Shown: positions 10,581-21,594, counted from the stretch's first letter. The stretch is 64,000 nt of DNA from Symsagittifera roscoffensis (GCF_963678635.1 NC_087069.1:15662660-15726659); one strand, 5' to 3'. Translations and numbers: made by a program. The notes: a model not told the origin generated them from the letters alone.

Positions 10581-11695
10581 TTAGCACTCCGTGTCGAAGA
10601 GCTCGACCTCCATTTCATCCAGTCGCTCCTGGAAGACTCGGTTCACCCAGGCTTGTCCTTCGAAACTATCAAAGTGGATCCCATCGGTGGTTAGTCTGGC
10701 CTGATCCATAGCTCTTAGCTCGTGTTCAATGTCCATAAGGATCATCCGTCCAGCATTCCGACTCGCCAGATATCTCAGTACGTTGCTCCTCCTGATTACT
10801 CCATCGTTATGCCTCCTTTCTGTCAATGTCAACGTTTCCGTGCTCATTGAAGCGGTGCAGACGGTCAGTACCTCGCACTTGAATTTCTGCCAGATAGTAG
10901 TGAAAATCCACACCATCTTCGGTTCCCATTGTGCCTCTTCCTCATCTGAGCATCTTCCTCATCTGAGCCTCTGTTCGTCCTTATTAGGATCATTATGTTA
11001 GGGAACTTCACTGGGTTCATTAGCTCCACCATTCGAAATAGCTGGGCTATCGTTGCACTTCCAAATGCCATCAACGTGGTGATCCAAGATGTTCTCAGGT
11101 TTTGGAGAACTCTCACCAAACTGTCACCCAGTATCAAATGAAAAGTCCCAAGCGGCAGTTGTTGCATGTTTATCGCCGGACTCCAAGTCGATCGATTAAA
11201 GCAGGCTCGCGGATCAGCCTCCGGAACTATTGTGAAGTTATTCTTCACCTGGTTGTTCTTCCGCACGTCAAACACTCGGGACACTTTCTTCATTGGCGTT
11301 TCTCTCATTTTCCTCTCAGGGGTTCTAGATGTCTTCACTGGTAACGTGACACTGTCAACTCCCGTTTTCCTTATCGTTTCTCGGGAGAGTTCCACTCTTC
11401 CCGTGTCTTCTGTTCTTCCATAGGGTGCAGTCACCCCGGAACCTGGCGCATTCCTATTAGCGACTAGTCGTCCAGCTGTTTCTATCAACTTGCGCACTGT
11501 CTGCTCCACGACTGGGTCACCTAGGGTATCACTTGTGTCCGGGATTGTTACTTTCCCTGTCCTAGTCGGGGGCTGCAATTCCGTTGTCTGACTTAGTTCG
11601 CGAGGCGTCAGGAGCTCCATCGGAGACTGCCCACGTGGAACTTTCCTTGCAGGTATCACTTTTTCCACTGTTGTCGTCAACGCCAGCCGTTCCAA
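10581..11695 (-). pseudogene. ORF2 SGNH/GDSL-hydrolase-like domain, minus copy (best preserved)
   Basis: Two overlapping frames (11695-10865 and 10916-10581) rebuild an SGNH domain after a disordered Pro/Thr/Arg-rich N-terminal stretch. Block I is LILGDSLVRVL with the nucleophile Ser. Block II Gly lies in MAFGSATIAQL. Block III reads IRTN, with Asn kept and the usual Gly replaced by Arg. Block V is TDGIHFDSFEGQAW with Asp and His in the D-x-x-H arrangement. This family cleaves esters of lipids or sugars. The frame break falls between blocks III and V, so no active protein would be made. The order coiled coil then SGNH matches both plus copies. Confidence 0.65.
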
Positions 11696-11742
11696 TCGGT
11701 CTTTAGAATCTTGCCTGAAGCGTTCTATTCTTCAGCCTGCTT

Positions 11743-11970
11743 CTAGGTACAATCGTCAAATAGTTTCTTCCACACATCCCTGTCTTCTTCTACACTGATC
11801 ATAGTCTTCGTCACTTGATCTAGCTCCCTTCTGGTCTTCTCCAATTCTTCTATCGTTCCGTTGAGGTCTTGCATCATTTCGTTCGTCTGAACTGCTTCTT
11901 CTACTTTCGCCCTCTTTGGTGACACAGCTGCTCTCAGTTGTGAACTAGACGAGGCAGCCTCGCTGTTCAT
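11743..11970 (-). pseudogene. ORF2 start with coiled coil, minus copy
   Basis: This 75-codon frame begins with ATG at 11970 and reads MNSEAASSSSQLRAAV, then a heptad-like charged helix (about residues 25-70) with LEKTRRELDQVTKTM. The Ser/Ala-rich start and position just after the ~380-base inter-ORF gap support this ATG as the ORF2 start. The coiled-coil character matches the plus copies even though residues have diverged. The frame stops before the disordered linker that leads into the SGNH domain. Confidence 0.5.
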
Positions 11971-12354
11971 CTCAAACCGAAGTTGTCCATCTCGTTAAAC
12001 TCGGTTTGATTATGAGTTTGTGTCAATTGAAATTTGATGAGTGATAAAATGATCAATCAGGATCTAGAAAAGAGGTCACGAATCTCAAATTTGTCAGCGT
12101 CACTCTATTTTTGTACTAAAATTTATTTAAAACAGTCAGATAAAAATAATTTGATCTTAAAATATCTTAAAAAGTTTATTGCTAAAATTTTGAAATTCGA
12201 CCTAAGAAAGGACAGTCCAAACTTTGGATCTATTCCTAAGATCGTCATTCGATTATTCATGGTCACTAATTTTTTCTTACCCAGGGTTTTAATAACATAA
12301 CACAAAGCACACATATCACACACAACTCACATATTATGACACCTTCCTGCATAC
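11971..12354 (-). other. Inter-ORF region, minus copy
   Basis: These AT-rich bases lie between the macro-domain stop and ORF2. There is no coding trace and no clear equivalent of the tandem repeat present in the plus copies. I see no convincing promoter or splice signal. Confidence 0.4.
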
Positions 12355-13380
12355 CTAGACACCTAGACTCAAATAACTTTTCTTATGTAAGTGTACTTGT
12401 ATTTTAGTATCAGAAAAGATTATGTGTATCAGTGCATACAGCTCCCGTGGATGCAGTCGTCCTCGGTTCGGGTCGTATATTGGAAGCGAGAGTTCCTTTA
12501 CCTCCCTCTCCACAAGGAAGTCTCTCAGTCTGGTCAAGGACAAGACCAAGTTTTCCGGGTCTACAAGCCGCTTCTCCGTCGCCCCCGTCACCAAGAAGCC
12601 TAAATACTCTCCCGGTATCTGCGACGCCGCCTGAGGCAAAGCTGCTACGCCTCCTACTCCTGGTCTTTGTTTCCAAAGGAATTCTTTGTTTTTATATTCT
12701 CTCTTAAAATCTGCTGCTAACGCTGTCCTAAAACTCATATCCGCTGTGATCGCTATCGCACATGTTCTATTTGTTAGTATAAAGTCGCTGTCTGTCAATA
12801 TTATGCTACTTGAGTACTCATTTGGCAAGTTAAAATATGACTCAACTACTCTCCCAATATCAGGTTTCTTAGGGTCCTCGCCTGTTTCTGCTTCTAGATC
12901 ACCTCTCTCTCTTGCTATTCTTAATTTTTTTATTCGTAATTTTTCAGTGTGGGCAAGTCCTACGCCCACTCCCCGGACAAAAATATCCAACAACGTCGAT
13001 TGCATACCGGATATTAAATCGGGGTTGGATGTAGGAATGAGTAATTGCCCTTCCTGGGCAGCCCAGGAAGGATCATCCCATTCAGTTTTTATTAATTTTA
13101 TGCTCTCTCGGTCTACATCTTGAATCGTGACTCTGGTCTCAATCGGGTCCGACGTCATTTCGTTCAGCCATTTCAAGACACGCAGATTTGTCAATTCTTG
13201 TTCGTAAGATTGCTGTTGCTCGTCGTCGAATTCTACCTCGGCTTTAGACCGGTCATCGATCTACTCCTTGTCGCGGTCGTCGACTATGTCGATGTCTTGC
13301 GACACAGTTATATTTTCTAGACCCACCACTTCTTCCACTAACTTCTCCAGATCTATTCTGTCATTCCCGAAGTCATCTCC
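12355..13380 (-). pseudogene. Pol C-terminal extension with macro domain, minus copy (best preserved)
   Basis: The frame 13194-12355 is open for 279 codons and lies in the same frame as the integrase tail upstream, separated only by TAG codons at 13381-13383 and 13261-13263. After an acidic linker and a GVGVGLAHTEKL motif comes a complete macro fold: SDFILTNRTCAIAITADMSF, then ALAADFKREY, RPGVGGVAALP, YLGFLVT, LTRLRDFLVEREVKELSLP and ELYALIHIIFSDTKIQVHLH. Strand order and spacing match TARG1/OARD1 macro domains. The catalytic Lys after LVT is Gly here, and the GCGLD loop reads YDPNRGRL, so binding without catalysis is more likely than hydrolysis. The product ends at TAA or TAG near 12355. Confidence 0.72.
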
Positions 13381-14457
13381 CTAAGGATTGTAGTTCATCG
13401 TGAGCCTTTTCATGTCACTCTGTCGAGTCTGTATCGTAAACGGAAGATCTGGTTCCAAATTCTTGGGGACCTCCATCTGTTCGGGGTCTTGCCACTCCTC
13501 CTCTGCGTAGGGTAAGGTTTCTTCATCTGCTTCAATCGCCTCGTTGGGATCCAGATCCAGTGGTGGACTCGATACTTCCTCTACGAACTCATTACCATCA
13601 TCATTTCCCCTGGTACCCTTCTCATTGACCTCACAGGCAGGGTCCATCATCAGATAATCCCCTTCTTCCATGTCTGCAGGTATACACCAGTCTTCCGTCG
13701 ACGGGTTGTGTGGCTTAATGTTTTCGTAGTGAGCGACTCGGCTGGCACTCAGCCTATAAAAACGTCCCTCCTTGTGCACTTCTGTAATCATGAAAGGTCC
13801 CTTCCACTTCTTTAGGAGCTTTTTCGCTCCTTTCGGTGGTATAAAGGCTTGAAATACCCATACGTAGTCTCCTACCGAGTAAGTTTTTGCACCAGCTGCT
13901 TTTTTATCGAACCTTTTCCTCTGCCTTGCCTGTGCCTGCTGAGTGTTCCTTCTACACAAGTCGTTTAATTCTTGTTGACGTCTAATCACATCCCTTACGT
14001 AGACTTGTGGTGATGTTTTCTTCCCTACATACTCTGGTTAAAAGGAAGTCAAGGGCAAAGACTTCTCGTAACCGGTTAACATCATATGTGGACTAACTCC
14101 GGTGGTGGAGTGTTGCGTGCTGTTGTAAGCTCCCATCACCTGTGGAAGGTATCTGTCCCACTCGGTCATCTACCTGGAACAATATACCCTCAGCACCGAC
14201 ACCAACGTCCGATTTTGCCTTTCCACTAAGCCATTCGTCTGTGGTTGGTATGTCCTGGAGTGAGCCTGAGCCACCTGAGAGCGTCTCATGAGCTCCTTCG
14301 TAAGTTCTCCCACGTAAGCTGTTCCGTTATCCGATTAGAACGTCATCGGACAACCATGTCTCGCTATCCACGTATTGATTAGATGATCGCACGTCTCTTC
14401 TGCTGAGGCAGTTATGCAGGGCACGGCCTCTGCATTCTTCGTGAAGTGGTCTATCAT
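13381..14457 (-). pseudogene. Ty3/Gypsy integrase core and C-terminal domain, minus copy
   Basis: Integrase inserts element cDNA into the host genome. The trace starts abruptly at IDHFTKNAEAVPC with the first catalytic Asp (codon 14449-14451). The second Asp is in SDNGTAYVGELTK (14329-14331) and the Glu in PQTNGLVERQ (14221-14223), giving canonical D-x35-E spacing. A stop codon lies just before SDNGT. The 202-codon frame 13989-13381 is the C-terminal domain: RKRFDKKAAGAKTYSVGDYVWVF, a GPFMITEV strand and RFYRLSASRVAHYENIKPHNP, followed by an acidic tail. The zinc-binding N-terminus is missing because of an internal deletion at about 14458. Confidence 0.8.
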
Positions 14458-14916
14458 GACGATTTGTCGGATTCTAGTTCATATGAAGAGGGGCGTTCCA
14501 GAAAATTGGAACAGCTCGACAGGCCGTCATCCGTTTCGGATTTCATTGAAAACAGTTTTTTAATAGATTTAAATTTATCAATTCTCTTTGAAGTTTTATC
14601 TTTATCAGAATGATTCGGCCAGTCTTTCACATCATATCTTTTCAAGTTTTGTGTCTCCTCATAGTCGGTTTTCATCGGCAAAGCGTAACCAAATTTCTTT
14701 CCACGCTAGATCGTAACCGTGGTGTACAGCGTATCAACAACACACTGAAACACAGCCCGTTTCGTGTTACTGAAAAGCTCCTGCCCGAAATTACTGAACT
14801 TTGACTATTTGGGTTCGGTACCAAACAAACCTGTTTACTATCACTTAGCGAATTTAAATTTTTTATCCCAAAAATTGCTATTACAGTTTGTCCAGGCTGT
14901 AGCTTTACCTTTCTAT
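14458..14916 (-). pseudogene. Protease-RT linker ending at the RT/RNase H deletion, minus copy
   Basis: Read on the minus strand this continues from the protease into a linker. The linker includes PMKTDYEETQNLKRYDVKDW and KSETDDGLSSCSNFLERPSS (14681-14454), the type of stretch that precedes RT in this family. The plus copy has related sequence at 34945-35330 (YEMTENVKNMKF, QVCVVLNPNSQSAVILGRSF). At about 14458 the frame runs straight into the integrase IDHF motif. RT, RNase H and the integrase zinc finger, some 2.5-3.5 kb judging from the plus copy, are therefore deleted. Confidence 0.55.
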
Positions 14917-15468
14917 CTAAAAAAATGGTACCTTGTTTTCATCTGTTATTATTCTATTAGCTGGCTTCTTAAGATACTTCCAGTCCGGGTTTCTAATCCT
15001 TACTAGGCCGCTGTTCAAGTCAACCATCACATCGATATTCCGGACAAAATCACGGCCCAAGATGAATTGGTCTGAGTTGTCTAAGTTATCAACCACCAGG
15101 AAGCTCAACCAAAGATTGCGTCCTCCCATATGAAGGACCATTATTGGTGTCCTTCCGACCACGTAGATTGCTCCGCGGTTGGCGGCCGCCAATCTGAGTT
15201 TCGTTGGAATTAAATCTTTTTTTTTTCCTCGTGAAGCCCATTCTTTCCCAAGTCTTTATTGGCATGACGCTTTTCACTGCTCCTGTATCCAGTAGTCCTG
15301 TTACTCCAATTTTCTTCATATTGGTATCTAGCAGATGTGCATCACATCTGCCTCGTACCCTATGTGTACTGCATCTTGCTCCATCATGGCATCGTGGCCG
15401 ATTCTACGGACCTTAAACTCTTCCTGACCCAAATAGATCTGCCCTATTTGGTCACTATCTGTTGTGAC
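14917..15468 (-). pseudogene. Retropepsin-type aspartic protease, minus copy
   Basis: The active-site motif GLLDTGAVKSVMP lies at about residues 8-20 of the frame 15319-15089, preceded by KKIGVT. A one-base shift leads into 15192-14917, which has VVGRTPIMVL (flap side), LWLSFLVVDNL and the conserved ILGRDFVRNIDVMVDLNSG near the C-terminus. The family works as a dimer that processes Gag-Pol. Catalytic Asp is intact, but the frameshift lies between the two halves. It follows gag directly through a TAG at about 15469. Confidence 0.75.
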
Positions 15469-16449
15469 CTAGGTCCTAGTGTAGATACTTATTCCGTCAA
15501 CGTTCAACATCACTTGATAAGGTCCAGAGACTTTCGAGTAGCGCCCTCGAGGAGTGTCTTTGGGTGTTCGGGTGCCACCCGTTGTCAACAACGCTCGCAC
15601 AGCCCTCGACTCAGTGCGTGGCTCTACCTGTCTCAGATAATCTGCATATGTGTCTAAATGCATCATAGTGAACTCTGACTGTTCACTTAGGTTCCTGATC
15701 ACCTGATGTAGAGCAACTGAAAATATTGACTGTATTCTGCTTCCTTTTGGCGCCAACGTCTGGCTAGAGATCACTTTTAGTTTCATGCTTAGTTTGCTTG
15801 GTGCTGTCGTGTCTTCAACTTCTGATGCCTCGAAGGCGTTTAGCGTTTCCTGAAATTTCTCATTCTCTAGTTCGAGCTTCACCTTTTGTTCGATCTCTTT
15901 CGTCACCATATCTTGCTGGACTCTGTTTAGAGAATTTCTGGCGGCTGCCCTATAGTCGGTCTTGAAGTCATCTGCCGCAGTCACCGGTTCCGTTTCACGA
16001 ATCTCTTCCGTTACTGCCTGCATCTTCTTTGTTGCCAGCTCCTGCAATTTTTCCTTTCTGTGTGCCTCCGCTTCACTCAACAGGCGAGCCTTGCTGGCTT
16101 TCACAACCGATAAAGCTTCCTCATGCCTTGGATGCTTGATGTCTGCCACAGCATCCCAAAATTGTGGACAATTCGATTTAAAATGACATTCCAACTTACA
16201 AAAGAAACATCTTGGGCCAAAATTCGCAATCACTCCTCTCATGAAATCTTCATGGTTGACCTCTGACGCATCTTCATCCTCGAGTCTAAAGCCTATTGCT
16301 TTCATGCCCTGTTTAAAGGTTGGCCATGCTGACTGACACATGTTGTTCCGTCGAACTGCAATTTGCACAAGAGCGTCTCTTGTCCATATCGTCCCTTGGT
16401 TTGTACCAGTTGTTACCTTGGTTTGCCGGTACATTGATAAAAGTGCCAT
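15469..16449 (-). pseudogene. Gag C-terminal half with zinc knuckle (326 aa frame), minus copy
   Basis: This frame is open for 326 codons. A nucleocapsid-type CCHC knuckle is present at residues C81, C84, H89 and C94 (CFFCKLECHFKSNC; the usual Gly before His is Cys). It is followed by a long charged helical stretch (about 110-200) with EALSVVKASKARLLSEAEAH, then a C-terminal part leading toward protease. The knuckle binds element RNA during packaging. The related plus-copy piece at 33920-34650 aligns at NRVQQDMVTKEIEQ versus KQDLATNEIEQ. The ATG is internal, since capsid sequence continues upstream in another frame. Confidence 0.7.
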
Positions 16450-18659
16450 AATCGTTTTTTTTAATATCCAGATATCGATGGAGGCTTCAGTAAAAGATTT
16501 TCTTTTGACTTGGGTCTCAACTCCTCTGGTTTTGACGCATTGGTTGAAAGTGGTATCTAATGTGTCGCTAACATCGTTCGAAGCTCATCATTTTTCACAC
16601 CATTGATGAATTTTGAGGCTACTGCCAGGTTCATCGTTCTGTTCGACTCATCTGGTTGGCTACGCATTCTCAGCATCTCCAAATTGTCTAGAAACTTTTC
16701 TATTGTCTCGTCTTCACGTTGCCTCCGTTTCTCGAAGCGCATCATTGCTTGGTGTCCTTGCACCCCTGAGCCAAAACGATATAACGAGATTTCAAAGATT
16801 TTCTTAGCAGTGTCCCGCTGGTATTGTTTTTAGCCATCCTACATTTTAGGGCTGTCCCTTCCACAAGTCATCCTCTTCAAAATGCAGTTTCATTACCTCT
16901 ATCCAGGTATCAATACAGCCATCAGATTCATCTTTTTAGCATCTTGGTTTCTTAAAAAACTTCTGGAATTTTCATTTTGTTCATTGGTTCTAGATAACCT
17001 CGTTAGGAATGTTTCCAATGACCTGTTCAGAGGTTCAAAGGCTGTGGCCATTGATGTCGCGTCCCTTGAATGCCCCGCTTGATTATCTTTGCCCCCTGGT
17101 AGGGGCTCTGGATTTTCACTCCTGTCCGAATCGCTGGGATGACTTCTTCCTTGATTCGCAGGAAACCAGTTCCTGGAATCACATCTCTCAGTCGCAAGTG
17201 TGTCTTGCGTCGGTCGTTTGTTTGAGGTGGTTCTATTGCCAGTCGAACTTCCTGTGATGTTTGGGCCCCGTGGCCTATTGTCCCCTGTGGCATAGCTGGA
17301 TGAACTGCCCCTTCCTCTAGTGGATCGATATATCTTTCTATTGGGTTGTTCATTGAAGTTCACTCTCGGCTCCCAGCCGGGTTCTCCTGAGTTTGGTTCC
17401 TCATTCTTCGATCCTTTCCTGCTTCCTAGTAGCCCATCTAACCTGTTGTTAATAGCCTGAGTTCGCATCTCCATCATCGCGTCTATCTTCGTGTCAAGAG
17501 TCCCAAGAGTCTGCTCTTATGGAATTCTCAACCGTAGCTCTCTCTGCTCAGTTTTTTGCCAAGTGTTCATCTGTTCTCTTCTTCAAGCGCTTCTTCTAAC
17601 TTCTTGTCTGTTGCGGTTGATCTCTTCCCACAGGTTTTCTCTCTCGACCTAAACTGCACTTTCCAGTTCACTCATTCTTAAGGGCATCTGTTCATTCTGT
17701 TCTCCTATGCTGCCCAGTTTGTTGGTAAAGGCTTCTTCGATTGATGCTCCGTTGTCCACTAATGGCGTCACAAGTGGCGGTGTCACACTGTCGCTTCCAG
17801 GTACCTTGTTGCTGGTCGAGACACGTGTCTTGATTCTCTGCCTCGACCTCTCTTCACGATCCACTCCTGGATCTGCAGGTGGGTTACATAGCCCTGTGTT
17901 ACTGTTCTTCACAGTTCGCATCTCCGAATTCGTCATGGTCACAAAGTCTCCTGACTGCTCTGATCCGTTTTTGGTCTTGCTTATTGTCCTGACTACATCA
18001 AATTGGTCCATGGAGCCAGTCTCTCTATCGGTGTATGCGTCAATCTCCTGAGTAGAACTATTGAGGCTGTTTTGAGATCCGCAGTCATCTGGCTCGTCAT
18101 CGTCCTCCTCTTTTTTCCTGGGTTTCTGCTTCGTCGCCTGTACTCGTTCCCATGGTAAAAGGAAAGAAATTTCCCATAGTGTTCTTCACTATTTCTGAAA
18201 ACGAGGAGAACGTTGCCGGTTATCCGTCACGCCATGCATCATGGTGTTGTCTATGGGTGATCTTGTGGTCGCCACATTTTCAGTAGAGATGTGGGACAGT
18301 TCCGACATCTCTTCTTGGTCTAGAGTCCCGGTGGAAGTGGCAAAACCTTGGCCTTGTTCTACCGGAGTAGATTCACTCGCCAATCTTCTTTTTCCTCTCC
18401 CTTCCGGACCATGTCCGTCCCGGTTCTCATCCATGGCAGGTTCTGGATGGACCTCTACTTCTAACTTTGCCTTATGACCTTCTGAGGTCTTTTGACTCCT
18501 GCTTTCAACCATTCCGCCTGAAATTTACTTCCATTTGTTGGTCCGGGTTTGTGCAATCCTTTCCACAAAAGGTTCGCTCATTGCCTTTCTTTGTTTCTCT
18601 GGTATGAATTTCCTAGAGCTATCACTTAGTTTAGGTATCCTTGACTTGTCTAGACTCAT
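16450..18659 (-). pseudogene. Gag N-terminal and capsid region, minus copy
   Basis: The likely gag ATG is at 18659-18657, starting MSLDKSRIPKLSDSSRKF. Pieces follow at 18512-18189 (acidic/basic, Ser/Thr-rich), 18011-17649, 17477-16899 (Gly/Ser/Arg/Asn-rich and low complexity, with FEPLNRSLETFLTRLSR), and 16763-16557. The last piece carries the retrotransposon capsid signature FEKRRQREDETIEKFLDNLE with VASKFINGVKNDELRTML, typical of the C-terminal capsid helices of Ty3/Gypsy Gag. Several frameshifts separate the pieces. The N-terminal half is predicted disordered. Confidence 0.65.
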
Positions 18660-19414
18660 TTTCAATTTATCACTTCTTACTTCTTATACACTCAATTCGA
18701 TTGCTAGTGTCCTTTTTGTTTGACTACTGATAATATAATATTAACACAACACAATATATTTGAAAAGTTTCACTTAAATAGTGACCACGAGCCCTTGTAT
18801 GTTATCACAGTCCAGCGTGTATACAATTTCTTCACAATGATCGATTATTAGTTGTAAGATATGAAGCTAGCACTGTCTGATGATATCGATATAATTAAAA
18901 AATAGTGTGCTCAATCCGAATCAAGAGCAGATATTATCGAATTAAAACTAAAAATGAAGGAAAATAAAAATATTTTCAATGAACACCGTATGTGTTTTGT
19001 ATTTTAGTCAGTCGCAATACAATAGTCGAAATTGTCTCTAAAGAAACAGCTTCCCTGTTTGGTGCCAAACCAAACAGACAAAACGTTTAGGCAGTAATTT
19101 TCTCATGTGAGCGTCTGATGCACCCATCGAGTCCTGTGTTAACTATCTGCCTTCGGATTGCGAGCTAGACCTCCTAAAATCCTCAAGGCAGTCACTTTTC
19201 CAAAAACCGATTTGGATTTTGATTTACACAATTCAGTTACAAATTTTTTTCAATTTAGACTTAGTGTCGCGATTATCCGAGTTTAGACCTGTTTTGTTTT
19301 GGTCTAGTCTTTTATAAAAGGCAAGTTACCAGTGCAGTCACTAGTTCCTAGCCTGTCTCTTGATAACCTAATACTTTCACTATTTTCTTTTCTTTTGTCT
19401 TCTTAAGTCATGAT
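18660..19414 (-). other. Leader region upstream of gag; LTR not resolved
   Basis: AT-rich sequence upstream of the gag start on the minus strand. A 5' LTR and primer-binding site should be here if the copy is complete. I could not find a convincing tRNA-complementary site or a matching repeat at the other end (about 3570), which is truncated against copy 1. Confidence 0.35.
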
Positions 19415-19700
19415 AAAAATAGGACCCTTCCGAATTGGCAAAAATAGGACCCCTCCGGATTGGCAAAAACAGGGCACCTCCGGATTGGCAAAACTGGGAC
19501 CCTTCCGGATTGGCAAAAATAGGAACCCTCCAGATTAGCAAAACAAAAATCCCCTCCAGATTTGCAAAAAAGGACACCTCCGGATTGGCAAAACTGGGAC
19601 CCCTCCAGATTGGCACAGTTAGGGCTTCTCCGCATTTGCAAAAATAGGACCCCTCCGTGAGGCGAAATTGGGACCCCTCCGGATTGGGACCCATCCGGGA
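19415..19700. repeat. 25-bp minisatellite, about 11 units
   Basis: Imperfect head-to-tail copies of ATAGGACCCCTCCGGATTGG plus CAAAA, a 25-base unit. Because 25 is not a multiple of three the frame rotates. This yields open frames on the minus strand that look like FANPEGS-type peptide repeats but carry no gene. The array is GC-richer than its surroundings. Confidence 0.9.
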
Positions 19701-20169
19701 TTGTAAAAGTAGCTTTTTCGGGACTTATAAAATTTCGGGACTTTTATCCGATGCTCTTATGATGTAGGAACTAACTAGGAAGGATGTATTTTCCGTCCCT
19801 AGACCCTTCAGGATCGAAGATAAGCCTCTTAATTTGCTATTCTACTCAACTATGAAGGGTCCTGTAACTAGCCTAGTTTCGACTCGACTCTGGTTTTCTG
19901 GGTTCCTTAGCCCTCCCTTTTTCTTTAAAACAGCGTACAATTGCCTTAGTCAACCGTTACTACCCTTTGGTATCGGTATAAGAGCTTTCCAAAATTTATT
20001 TTTTAGAAAACGTGAAGTGTCTACCTTCACAAGTTAGTAATTTTGCTAAAAAATCATAAAAAATTTTCACGCTTACTTTTTCAAATAATTGAAGGTTATT
20101 TGAGTAAGCACACCTGTTTTCCAATCTAATGGTACTAAGATCGGTTGGATTTCTCCAGTTGTTCCAAAG
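19701..20169. other. No recognisable feature
   Basis: A unique-looking stretch between the 25-bp array and the first Penelope-like copy. There is no coding trace, tandem repeat or similarity to other parts of the window that I could see. Confidence 0.4.
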
Positions 20170-21569
20170 TTATTAATCAAAACGTTTTTCTCCTAAAGTC
20201 AAAAAATTTCTCTTTTATAGGTTCCGCCTAACTTTTTTTCGCAAGTTTTATCTTTTCGAACTAAAAATTATTGATCCGAGCTCAGAAGGCTTATACTCTT
20301 CTATTTCAAGCAAAAGACCCGATCTAAAACGCTCCAGCTGAAAAAAATTGCCAAAACAGTGCTTTTTGTTTCCTTCCGGATTGATGAAGCTTCTAGTTCA
20401 ATGCAAAAGACCCGATCTAAAATGTTTCAGTTGAAAAAATTTGCCAAAAACAATGCTAATTGGTTCCTTCCGGGTTGATGAAACTACTAAATCAAACACG
20501 TTAAGTTCGATTTCACTGTAACCCGGAAGATTATTGGCAAACGGGTTTTAAAACCTGCCGAATCACTAGCGAACATTAATCGAACAACAAGTTTTACTGT
20601 CCTAACTCAAAAATTTTCAAAAATTTTTTCTTATGTTGTAGCGTTTAGTTTTTTCAAAAATGAAGAAACTTCGGTTTTGGTACCCAATTAATTCCAACCA
20701 CTTCTGAACTAAACTCAACCAGTTCTACCAATATACTAGTACAATTACGATGTAACTTACTAATTTTTTGCTTTTTTCGATTCCAAAAAATATCGATATC
20801 TCAAAAATTCGGGTATCAAAACATCGCTATTTTGACTCTAAAAACCGGTCTGCTTACAATGTTTTTCACTAAAAAACTGTATAGGATATTAATATAGGCT
20901 GTATAAATAGTAAGGTTATTAAAATTCTACACTCCGTGTTTCTTCAATACTCGAATTAAGGTGTTTAACTCGGAAAATTGCCATTCGGTGAAGGGTCACT
21001 ACGGTGCAGTCACTGTCGACCCCCCACATATTAACATATTACTTTTTGTGCCAAAGGGGATGCAAAACTTGTTAACGATACCCAACATTCGTTTGTTGTT
21101 GTCCTTGTTCTCCTTCTTGTCGCTCCTTGCACTCTTTGCTGGATGAGTTTTCTTCTCTAATCCCGAGACCCTTCAATATTGAGTGCAAGTTACCATTAAC
21201 GTGCTTAAATACTCAAATAACCCTACAGTACAAGCACCACAAATGGGCCACAAATTTGGTCGTCACCCACCTGACTGATATAAATGCCTGTAACAACAAT
21301 ATATCTCACAACAACAAACGGGAGGGTCGGATCACATCTCGTCTGGGGAAATGATTTCTACTGATTTTATACTTTTTACTGTTTTTTTTACAGTTGTATT
21401 TTTTATGTTTTTCGTTTTTTCGTAGGTACTATACTACTTTTTGTTTGATTTCCTGTATATATTTAAATGTTTTGGTTACAAATTTGTCAGGGAACGACGG
21501 GAGGGCCCATCCCCTATCCGTTCTGGTACGTGAATTTTCGGTCTTAACTAGGTTAAAAGGCTATTCACG

Positions 21570-21594
21570 GGAATCCGGAAGGCTTCCGTGTTCC
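21570..21594. repeat. Perfect-core palindrome in PLE downstream region, copy 1
   Basis: The 25 bases centre on CGGAAG, one base, CTTCCG, flanked by GGAA and TTCC arms. The copy-2 equivalent at 27322-27346 keeps the fold. Both lie ~1.3 kb downstream of the endonuclease on the element strand (copy 1 distance includes its extra segment), so it could form an RNA hairpin in the 3' region. Confidence 0.55.

Larger units (their letters stand above)
3571..18660 (-). mobile_element. Macro-domain Ty3/Gypsy-like element, divergent minus copy (copy 2)
   Basis: Reading from high to low coordinates, this holds gag (18659-15469), aspartic protease (15468-14917), a protease-RT linker (14916-14458), a large deletion removing RT, RNase H and the integrase zinc finger, integrase core and tail (14457-13381), macro domain (13380-12355), and a long ORF2 (11970-3603). 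Flanking LTRs were not recognised. Sequence is clearly homologous to the plus copy at 33.9-49.1 kb but strongly diverged, so two subfamilies are present. The element ends tail-to-tail against copy 1 at about 3570. With no RT it could only move with help from a relative. Confidence 0.75.

Noticed and set aside
14458-14916. Foreign insertion between protease and integrase
   Set aside because: The sequence matches the normal protease-RT linker of this family; the anomaly is a deletion, not an insertion.
19380-19694. Pentapeptide-repeat-like protein (FANPEGS, FANLEG) on the minus strand
   Set aside because: It arises from a 25-bp tandem repeat whose frame rotates every unit; similar frames appear in other phases.
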